Source: an uncultured Akkermansia sp. (GTDB lineage: Bacteria > Verrucomicrobiota > Verrucomicrobiia > Verrucomicrobiales > Akkermansiaceae). Taken from it: a stretch of 8,368 nt of DNA. A program made the position numbers and the translations under genes. Positions 1 to 5,084 of this stretch are shown here, in pieces (within the stretch, counting starts at the first letter, position 1; each line of letters opens with the position of its first letter). Below the pieces are notes generated by a model that saw nothing but the letters and a program-made list of their open reading frames with translations, had not been told where the DNA came from and did no database searches. The stretch is from positions 1 to 8,368 of the forward strand of contig CANPXA010000068.1 of assembly GCA_947585525.1 (NCBI GenBank). Reading direction: 5' to 3'.

Positions 1-996
1 CCCGGCTCCGGTGAGGGCAGAGATGGGGAGGATCTCGATCTTGGGGAAACGTTGGCGCAGAATGCTCAGATTAGGCTCTGCCGTTTCCGTTATGTCCATC
101 TTGTTGGCAATGATAACCCAGGGGTGGGAGGCAAGCTCTTCGGAGTACAGCTTGATCTCCGTGCGCAGAGTCTGAATGGCCTCCACGGGATCGTGCTCCA
201 ACCCGGTCATATCCACCACAAAGAGCAATACCTTACAGCGCATGATGTGCCGCAGGAACTCGTGACCGAGCCCCCGATTGCGCGAAGCCCCCTCAATGAT
301 GCCCGGTATGTCCGCCACCACACAGCGGGTGTAGTCATCTCTCTGGACAACACCGACCACGGGTTGGAGTGTGGTGAAAGGATAGGCGGCCACCTTGGGA
401 GTAGCACGAGACAGGGCACCAAGTAAGGAACTCTTGCCGGCATTAGGATAACCCACCAAACCCGCATCGGCTATGCGGCGCAGCTCCAAAAAAAAGACCC
501 CGCTCTGTGCCTCGGTTCCGTTCTCAAATACGGTAGGCGCACGATCCGTTGCCGTGCGGAAGTGCCAATTGCCACGCCCTCCTTTCCCTCCCTCGCACAA
601 GACGAATGTCTGCCCCTCCTCCGTGAGATCCGCTATCTGTTCGAGTTGAAGATCCTCCCCCTCCTTTTCCATCCAGGTGGCTTCCTGCATAGTTGCCGCA
701 TTACTTCGGTAAACGATGGTGCCGGGTGGCACCTTGCCAACCACAGTCTTGCCATTCCTTCCGTGCTTAAGCGCGTGCATCCCCGGCATCCCGTCCGTCG
801 CCACCAACTTGGGATCAAAAAAGTATTGTCTCAAATCATTCACGCCACTGCTCACCTCCAACACAACATCTCCTCCATCTCCTCCATCTCCCCCGTCCGG
901 TCCCCCTCGCGGCACAAATTTTTCCCTCCGGAAACTGGCCAGACCATTCCCTCCCTTCCCCGCTTTCGCGTATATCCGTATGTGATCCACAAACAT
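1..996 (-). CDS. obgE: GTPase Obg/CgtA (3' end cut by window)
   Basis: This is an Obg-family GTPase that associates with the 50S subunit and acts in ribosome assembly and stress control. The visible 332 codons read without interruption from ATG at 994-996 to the window edge. Residues 1-155 form the glycine-rich Obg fold (MFVDHIRIYAKAGKGGNG start and PDGGDGGDGGD near 33-43). The G domain follows: G1 GYPNAGKSS at 182-190, switch I YPFTT at 205-209, G3 DIPG at 229-232, G4 NKMD at 298-301, and G5 SAL at 326-328. The remaining C-terminus lies outside the window. The start is fixed by homology, since Obg proteins begin with MFVD. No good Shine-Dalgarno sits at the usual distance; GGAAGGATGGG is nearer 15-20 nt upstream. 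In many bacteria obg follows rplU-rpmA, but here polysaccharide genes lie upstream. Identity is essentially certain. Confidence 0.97.
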   Translation of the reverse strand, partial: MFVDHIRIYAKAGKGGNGLASFRREKFVPRGGPDGGDGGDGGDVVLEVSSGVNDLRQYFFDPKLVATDGMPGMHALKHGRNGKTVVGKVPPGTIVYRSNAATMQEATWMEKEGEDLQLEQIADLTEEGQTFVLCEGGKGGRGNWHFRTATDRAPTVFENGTEAQSGVFFLELRRIADAGLVGYPNAGKSSLLGALSRATPKVAAYPFTTLQPVVGVVQRDDYTRCVVADIPGIIEGASRNRGLGHEFLRHIMRCKVLLFVVDMTGLEHDPVEAIQTLRTEIKLYSEELASHPWVIIANKMDITETAEPNLSILRQRFPKIEILPISALTGAG

Positions 997-1002
997 ATCG
1001 CC

Positions 1003-1031
1003 AGCTTAGCCCATCCTTCCCCCCTTGTCAA
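1003..1031 (-). promoter_or_regulatory. Candidate obgE promoter
   Basis: Read on the minus strand, there is a perfect -35 TTGACA (1026-1031), a 17-nt spacer, and a weak -10 TAAGCT (1003-1008, 3/6 to TATAAT). Transcription would start at about the obgE ATG (996), implying a leaderless or nearly leaderless mRNA. The weak -10 keeps this tentative. Confidence 0.3.
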
Positions 1032-1044
1032 GCTACACCCCAGG

Positions 1045-1070
1045 GCAACCGCATTAGAAAATGCGGTTGC
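1045..1070. repeat. Perfect 11-bp stem hairpin
   Basis: GCAACCGCATT (1045-1055) and AATGCGGTTGC (1060-1070) are exact reverse complements around a 4-nt loop AGAA. Neither strand has a U-tract after the stem, so it is not a classical terminator. It resembles a REP/BIME-type extragenic palindrome, or it could influence obgE expression because it lies just upstream of the candidate -35. Confidence 0.8.
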
Positions 1071-1176
1071 TATGTACGATTTACGATATGGGGAGTTCGG
1101 CGGCTACGCCGCGAATTTGACGAACGAGAAGGGTTCTTCAAAGTCGTCATTATGATGACCTCTTTCGTCATGATTT

Positions 1177-1190
1177 TTGATGCGCATCAA
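1177..1190. promoter_or_regulatory. 14-bp perfect palindrome, possible operator
   Basis: TTGATGCGCATCAA is a perfect palindrome with no loop, more typical of a dimeric regulator's binding site than of an RNA hairpin. It lies in the gap between obgE and the GT92 gene. No regulator is identified, so function is speculative. Confidence 0.35.
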
Positions 1191-1349
1191 CTGTGATATC
1201 AGTCAATAAGAGCTTTCTCACTGTTGATTAACCTCTCTCAAATGCGTTTGAAAGAACACCTCATGGTTTCAAAAAAACACCGAAGAACTGTAATAAAACG
1301 CATAACATCTCTTTTGAAAAGAAGTGTCAAATCAAATTCACGTAACCAT

Positions 1350-1378
1350 TTGTTGTTAAAACAGCCAACTGATATATG
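1350..1378 (+). promoter_or_regulatory. Candidate promoter for the GT92 gene
   Basis: TTGTTG (1350-1355), a 17-nt spacer, and TATATG (1373-1378) resemble a sigma-70 promoter about 150 bp before the preferred start at 1527. If used, transcription starts near 1385, which excludes the upstream in-frame ATG at 1224. The region is AT-rich, so chance matches are likely. Confidence 0.25.
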
Positions 1379-1526
1379 TTTTTCTTTTTATCGCGTGATC
1401 CATGTTATCTTTTTTTGCGATATATTTGCCTTTACGTTTGATTGTCAATCAGCAACAACTTTGCTGCCTGTCTATCGCTTTTCAAAAGAGATATACTGCC
1501 GGGCAAATTGCATAACAGCTCGAAAG

Positions 1527-2495
1527 ATGAAGTTTCTCAAGCAAAAGGTTCGTAAGATAGGAGCAAAAATCATAACATCTATTTTCCTTTTTCCCTTTCC
1601 CAAGCTGCGACGGGATGTGAAACGAGCATTACAGAGCGGGGGGCTGATCCTCGACACAATTTGGAGGTATCGCCACGGGGAACCGAAGAATTTCAAGTAT
1701 TACCTTTCTCTCCTTGTTTGCGTAAGAAACGAGGGTAAGAACATAGCGGAGTGGATTGAGTATCACCTTCTGCAGGGAGTCGAGCACTTCTACATCTACG
1801 ACAACGACAGTGAGGATGACACACAGCAGGTGCTTCTTCCCTACGTTGAGCGTGGACTTGTTTCCGTTGTCTTTTGCCACGGACGTGGGAAGCAGATAGC
1901 CATGTACCGCGATGCTATCAAAAAATTTCGTGATGAGACGCGTTGGTTGGGAATCATTGATTGCGATGAGTTCTTCCTTTTGAAGGACAATAAAAAGTTG
2001 ATCGATTATATCCATGACTACGAACAATTCTCCCAGTTCCTCGTCCATTGGGTTCTCTACGGCAGTTCCGGAAGAAAGGAACGAGGAGAGGGACTCGTCA
2101 TTGAGCGTTTTAGGAAACACGCGGATCGTGTTTCTTCGCACACAAAAGCCATTCTCAATCCCCGAAAAGTTTGGGCGGCTGATATTCATTATTGCTACGT
2201 CATCGGCAAATCATGCAACGAGGCCAAGAAGTCTGTTCATCGTATCCGCGATTACAGCAAGGAAACTCCCGTTGCGAATTCCATCCGTATTAATCATTAC
2301 TGCTGCAAATCCTGGGAAGAATTCCTAGGGAAACGACTTCGAAGTGATGCAACTATTCCCAACGATTTGAACGAAAGATGTACGGACGATTTTTTCAGAG
2401 GGTTAGATCACAACGAGGTCACAGATCCCCCGGAATTAATGGATCCCTACGCAGAGAAAATACGCACAGCTTTGGGAATGCCTCCACGGGGATAA
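1527..2495 (+). CDS. GT92/DUF23-like glycosyltransferase
   Basis: This is a predicted GT-A-fold glycosyltransferase of the GT92/DUF23 (Glyco_tranf_2_4) type, 322 aa from ATG 1527. Visible family features are the N-terminal strand and loop LLVCVRNEGKNIAEWIEYH (63-81), the turn FYIYDNDSEDD (88-98), the metal-binding motif IIDCDEFF (143-150, DxD at 145-147), and the C-terminal INHYCCKSWEEFL (255-267) with a conserved His. The frame stays open 101 codons upstream to ATG 1224. I prefer 1527 because MKFLKQ begins the plausible N-terminus, the length suits the family, and the upstream part shows no homology. No strong Shine-Dalgarno is visible at either start. Donor and acceptor are unknown. The gene lies alone between two copies of the obgE 5' end and faces the GT2-GT4 gene convergently. 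A surface-glycan role is inferred from context. Confidence 0.85.
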   Translation: MKFLKQKVRKIGAKIITSIFLFPFPKLRRDVKRALQSGGLILDTIWRYRHGEPKNFKYYLSLLVCVRNEGKNIAEWIEYHLLQGVEHFYIYDNDSEDDTQQVLLPYVERGLVSVVFCHGRGKQIAMYRDAIKKFRDETRWLGIIDCDEFFLLKDNKKLIDYIHDYEQFSQFLVHWVLYGSSGRKERGEGLVIERFRKHADRVSSHTKAILNPRKVWAADIHYCYVIGKSCNEAKKSVHRIRDYSKETPVANSIRINHYCCKSWEEFLGKRLRSDATIPNDLNERCTDDFFRGLDHNEVTDPPELMDPYAEKIRTALGMPPRG

Positions 2496-2520
2496 GAAAC
2501 CGCAACACGTCTGCCTCCAC

Positions 2521-2601
2521 CAAATTTCTCCCTTGGAAACTAGCCGGCTTATTCCCTCTCGACCTCGCCTTCGCGTATATCCGTATGCGATCCACAACCA
2601 T
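2521..2601 (-). pseudogene. Decayed duplicate of the obgE 5' end
   Basis: On the minus strand from an ATG at 2599-2601 the translation begins MVVDRIRIYAKARSRGNK, closely matching the obgE start MFVDHIRIYAKAGKGGNG. At DNA level 2535-2601 aligns without gaps to 930-996 with 55 of 67 identical bases by hand count, including an exact 18-bp run (2570-2587 versus 965-982). Alignment continues to about 2521 with a single-base gap that breaks the Obg frame. The Obg glycines after AKA are lost (AGKGG to ARSRG), so it is not functional. Weak similarity may continue upstream of the ATG to about 2640, across the region equivalent to the obgE promoter. The fragment lies between the convergent ends of the two glycosyltransferase genes. 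Confidence 0.85.
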
Positions 2602-2663
2602 GCATCGAGCCAATCGACACCCTCGTTTGTTCAGGTAACCTGTTGCATTTAATTTTGTGATCC

Positions 2664-4829
2664 TCAATATCCAAAGTCCAATATCTTTTCTAGCTGTGAA
2701 ATCGTTTTTGTAGGGTTGAATCTTTCCAAAGCCTTCGTAGCTTTTCGTATTTTATCTCGTCTCTCAGATGGCTTACCCACTACGTTTCTCAATGTCTGTG
2801 CCAAGGACTTTGGATTCCCTGCCTCAAACAGGTAGCCGGCTTCGCCATCCAAGAGTATTTCTGCGGGGGCGGAAGGAACATCCGAACTTACTGCAGGAAC
2901 ACCAAGGGATTGAGCCTCAATCAGTACTTGCCCAAACCCTTCCCCAACCTGTTGCAAAGAAGAGAGAATAAGTGCGGAGGCTTTGCTCATAACGGGGTAG
3001 GGATTATCCAGCCGTCCGGTAAAGATGATACATGCGCCTATCCCTTCATCCATGGCGAGCCTTTCAAGTTCAGACCGTTGAGCCCCTTCCCCGACAATGA
3101 CAAGGCGGTACCCTGGGTACTCCTTGTTAAACAGAGCAAAACCTCGAATAACAGAAGGAACGTCTTTATCAAACTCATTCAAACGCTGCACCGCAACAAA
3201 GTAAGGTTGTGGATAGATAGGCGCATTTACATGACTTAGTTGACAGGTTTTCTCCGCTTCAATCGGATTGTAGATACAACATATCTTATCCATCCATTCT
3301 GGGTAGACCTGCTTGAAGTCGCGCTCAAAGGCATGACTCAGACATATCATGCGGTCGTAAATGCCAAGGTGCTTTTTTTTCACCCGATCCATGAAAAAAA
3401 CAATGCTCCCGTGGCAAAAACCAATCTTTTTTTGTGGTAACCTTCGCAAGAAGGAGGCACAGGCAAAATTATGAAAATCAATCAAAACGTCAAAACCTGC
3501 CGCGAGTCGTTCAAGGCTTCTGTTTATATCGTACTCCATGCGAGTGCGATAAATTCTGTAGATCCAACGGGCTATGAAATTGCGCTTTCTTCGTTGTTTG
3601 ATTTTCTTATCGACCACATAGAGAGGAATCTTTTGTTCCTTGAAAAAATTGAGAAAAAAAGGATCCTTCACCTGTGTCAAACAAACCACCGCACAGGTGT
3701 ACTTGCCCGTGTCTTGCAACCGTCTTAGGTACGTTAACAAGACTTTTTCAACGCCTCCCATCACAATTTGGTTCATGAAGAAAAGGAGACTTCTTCCCTC
3801 ATGATCAGGAGAAGCTACCGTGGTTGGTAGAGAAGAGGTATCTGGGAATTTCCATAAGCCTTTCAATATGGTCAACCATCGCTTCCTTCTCTTTCTCCGT
3901 ACCGCTTTGCAACGTAGGGTGGAGAGCTGATGAGATGAACCAAGAATACCTTCAAGCTCATCGTAGTAGTTAGGTTCGCTGAGATTCTCTATACTAATGA
4001 AGTTGCGTAGGCAGAAATCTGCAACAGCGGTACACTCTTCCTCGCTGCATTTCTTCGCAAGGCAAAAGTCCATGATATCTTTCGCGGCAACGAGGGAATC
4101 GGCTTTGCGCTTGGCGGCGCGCATCGTATCGCGAGTCGTGCTTTCTTTTCTTAGCACGTAGTGGTATACCGCCGATGCCGCCGTCGCAATCTTTTCCGTG
4201 TAAAAGCATACCTGAACAGAAAAAGGATTATCTTCCCAATAAATTCCTTCTGAGAAAGTGATACTGTGCTGCCGCAAGAAATCTGTCCGGTAGAGTTTAT
4301 CGCACGGTCCACCGTGAGGCAGTGCATTCACTCGTTCGGCAAAAGTATTCAGCGTGGCGTCCGGAGCGACACTGTTTTGTCGTACTCGCTTGGGTGACTC
4401 GCAGCAAGTAGCTCCGATCACAACGTCCACCGCGCTGCATTGTGCCTTCGCATATAGAATCTCTAAGAAATCTGCTGAAAGGTAATCGTCCGCATCCATG
4501 AACGAAATATACTTCCCATGCGCTTCTCGTAGCCCGTAGTTACGAGCTGTCCCTTGCCCCCGGTTCTCCTGCGAGAATACGTGGATGCGGGGGTCTCGTG
4601 CGGCATAGTCTGCTAAGATCTCTGCACTTCCATCCGTACTGCCGTCGTTGATGCAGATGGCCTCCCAATCACCAAAGGTCTGTCCAAGCAGGCTATCCAA
4701 ACACTCTTTCAGATGAGGCTCTGAATTATATACAGGGATAATAACACTTATCTCCGGCTGGGTATGAATCTGGTCTGGGGAAGGGGAGGATGTCATTACG
4801 AGGACTTGTGGGCAAGCCGGACATCTCAT
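2664..4829 (-). CDS. Two-domain GT2-GT4 glycosyltransferase
   Basis: A 721-aa predicted bifunctional glycosyltransferase. Residues 27-230 are a GT2 (GT-A) domain: SVIIPVYNSE (28-37), INDGSTDGS (60-68), metal-binding DADD (112-115), and the WED motif (198-200) that normally supplies the catalytic base. A basic linker (RRKRRKRW, 311-318) leads to a GT4 (GT-B) domain at about 346-720. This has an N-terminal GGVEK loop (358-362), the donor-site strand FVAVQRLNEFDKD (544-556), VIVGEGAQ (577-584), and the EGFGQVLIE E-x7-E motif (630, 638). No signal peptide or membrane helix is evident, so it should act at the cytoplasmic face on a lipid-linked glycan. The start at 4829 is backed by an upstream AGGAGGAG...AAGGGG tract; a second in-frame ATG at 4796 lacks one. 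It is transcribed divergently from the fdt operon across the inverted-repeat segment. Sugar specificity cannot be read from sequence. Confidence 0.93.
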   Translation of the reverse strand: MRCPACPQVLVMTSSPSPDQIHTQPEISVIIPVYNSEPHLKECLDSLLGQTFGDWEAICINDGSTDGSAEILADYAARDPRIHVFSQENRGQGTARNYGLREAHGKYISFMDADDYLSADFLEILYAKAQCSAVDVVIGATCCESPKRVRQNSVAPDATLNTFAERVNALPHGGPCDKLYRTDFLRQHSITFSEGIYWEDNPFSVQVCFYTEKIATAASAVYHYVLRKESTTRDTMRAAKRKADSLVAAKDIMDFCLAKKCSEEECTAVADFCLRNFISIENLSEPNYYDELEGILGSSHQLSTLRCKAVRRKRRKRWLTILKGLWKFPDTSSLPTTVASPDHEGRSLLFFMNQIVMGGVEKVLLTYLRRLQDTGKYTCAVVCLTQVKDPFFLNFFKEQKIPLYVVDKKIKQRRKRNFIARWIYRIYRTRMEYDINRSLERLAAGFDVLIDFHNFACASFLRRLPQKKIGFCHGSIVFFMDRVKKKHLGIYDRMICLSHAFERDFKQVYPEWMDKICCIYNPIEAEKTCQLSHVNAPIYPQPYFVAVQRLNEFDKDVPSVIRGFALFNKEYPGYRLVIVGEGAQRSELERLAMDEGIGACIIFTGRLDNPYPVMSKASALILSSLQQVGEGFGQVLIEAQSLGVPAVSSDVPSAPAEILLDGEAGYLFEAGNPKSLAQTLRNVVGKPSERRDKIRKATKALERFNPTKTISQLEKILDFGY

Positions 4830-4840
4830 GACACCCCTTG

Positions 4841-4847
4841 CTCCTCC
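4841..4847 (-). promoter_or_regulatory. Shine-Dalgarno of the GT2-GT4 gene
   Basis: The minus strand reads GGAGGAG here, followed by an AAGGGG closer to the ATG at 4829. It ends exactly where the left inverted repeat begins (4848), so inversion of the repeat-bounded segment would leave this ribosome-binding site in place. Confidence 0.6.
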
Positions 4848-4876
4848 TGATTATCTCTTTTTGAATGAGATGAGCA
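4848..4876. repeat. Left arm-spacer-arm inverted-repeat site
   Basis: TGATTATCTC (4848-4857), a 9-nt spacer TTTTTGAAT, and GAGATGAGCA (4867-4876); the second arm differs from the perfect complement GAGATAATCA at two bases. Positions 4848-4871 are the exact reverse complement of 5022-5045. The form, two inverted arms around a short asymmetric core, is that of a tyrosine-recombinase crossover site. Confidence 0.9.
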
Positions 4877-4895
4877 GAGGATATGTGAACAATTT

Positions 4896-4923
4896 GTTAT
4901 ATGTCAGACGATAATGATGTCAT
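4896..4923 (-). promoter_or_regulatory. Leftward promoter inside the segment
   Basis: On the minus strand, ATGACA (4918-4923), a 16-nt spacer, and TATAAC (4896-4901) each differ from the sigma-70 consensus at one position. Transcription would start near 4889, cross the left repeat site, and enter the GT2-GT4 gene at 4829. In this orientation it should drive that gene. Confidence 0.5.
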
Positions 4924-4950
4924 GTATTGCAAAATAGCGCAGAATACATG
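4921..4950. repeat. 8-bp inverted repeat at the leftward promoter
   Basis: CATGTATT (4921-4928) and AATACATG (4943-4950) are exact reverse complements, 14 nt apart. The left arm overlaps the -35 hexamer of the leftward promoter, so a regulator bound here could block or activate it. Confidence 0.55.
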
Positions 4951-5003
4951 CCGTAAAAATCCCCTAACATAATTTTCTCTAGTAATTTTTATTCAAGGAG
5001 TAC

Positions 5004-5042
5004 ATGATTTTAGGCTTGATTATCTCATTCAAAAAGAGATAA
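5004..5042 (+). CDS. 12-codon mini-ORF crossing the right repeat
   Basis: ATG at 5004 follows AAGGAG (4995-5000) with only 3 nt between, and encodes MILGLIISFKKR before TAA at 5040-5042. The ribosome-binding site and start lie inside the invertible segment, and the tail comes from the right repeat. It could be a leader peptide, a remnant, or chance. The Shine-Dalgarno is unusually close, and no family is recognised. Confidence 0.2.
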   Translation: MILGLIISFKKR

Positions 5043-5043
5043 T
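5016..5043 (+). promoter_or_regulatory. Rightward promoter in the right repeat site
   Basis: TTGATT (5016-5021), a 16-nt spacer, and GATAAT (5038-5043, 5/6 to TATAAT) form a sigma-70-like promoter almost coincident with the right crossover site. Transcription would start near 5050 and give a leader of about 35 nt to the aminotransferase ATG at 5085. The -35 lies on the movable inner arm and the -10 on the fixed outer arm. Confidence 0.4.
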
Positions 5044-5045
5044 CA
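5017..5045. repeat. Right arm-spacer-arm inverted-repeat site
   Basis: TGATTATCTC (5017-5026), a 9-nt spacer ATTCAAAAA, and GAGATAATCA (5036-5045); both 10-bp arms are perfectly complementary. The spacer is the reverse complement of the left site's spacer, so the two sites are in inverted orientation. As RNA it would form a 10-bp hairpin, but no U-tract follows. Confidence 0.9.
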
Positions 5046-5084
5046 AAGGGCGAGGATAGGAAAAGGCAGATACAACGATCGGAC

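Larger units (their letters stand above)
997..1526. other. Non-coding region between obgE and GT92 gene
   Basis: This 530-bp stretch separates the divergent obgE and GT92 genes and becomes AT-rich to the right. It holds an 11-bp-stem hairpin (1045-1070), a small GTCAT/ATGAC stem (1145-1158), a 14-bp perfect palindrome (1177-1190), and a 13-bp odd-centred palindrome TGATTG-T-CAATCA (1439-1451). The GT92 reading frame is open back to an ATG at 1224, but the translation there looks like chance coding (Phe/Cys-rich, no recognisable domain). I see no other credible gene and no tRNA. Confidence 0.6.
4848..5045. other. Putative invertible promoter segment
   Basis: This 198-bp intergenic segment lies between the divergent GT2-GT4 gene and fdt operon and is bounded by a perfect 24-bp inverted repeat. 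It contains a leftward promoter-like motif (4896-4923), a rightward one overlapping the right repeat (5016-5043), an internal 8-bp stem, and a 12-codon mini-ORF. The start codons of the neighbouring genes and the GT2-GT4 Shine-Dalgarno lie outside it. The layout matches invertible capsule promoters of Bacteroides fragilis (established knowledge), where inverted repeats of roughly 20 bp flank a promoter. Alternatives are a small MITE-like insertion (I see no target-site duplication in the immediate flanks) or two binding sites for one regulator. Inversion itself is not demonstrated here. Confidence 0.55.

Noticed and set aside
1045..1070. Terminator hairpin
   Set aside because: No run of U follows on either strand, and no gene ends nearby, since obgE and the GT92 gene diverge here.
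562..1155. Long plus-strand ORF opposite obgE (also 52-426 and 716-985)
   Set aside because: They lie antisense to an intact, motif-complete obgE; their translations are low-complexity mirrors of Obg codons (Ser/Pro runs opposite Gly/Asp repeats).
1629..2189. 186-aa minus-strand ORF opposite the GT92 gene
   Set aside because: The plus strand carries the GT92 motifs; the antisense translation has no recognisable features.
2419..2667. 82-aa minus-strand ORF as an independent gene
   Set aside because: Its recognisable part is the obgE 5' remnant; the rest runs antisense into the GT92 gene. It is better described as a pseudogene fragment.
4848..5045. MITE or small insertion with terminal inverted repeats
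   Set aside because: The immediate flanks (GCTCCTCC and AAGGGCGA) show no target duplication, and the ends have an arm-spacer-arm form with opposed spacers; not fully excluded.
5017..5045. Intrinsic terminator
   Set aside because: The 10-bp stem is AT-rich with a 9-nt loop, and no U-tract follows on either strand; it also sits upstream of genes on both sides.
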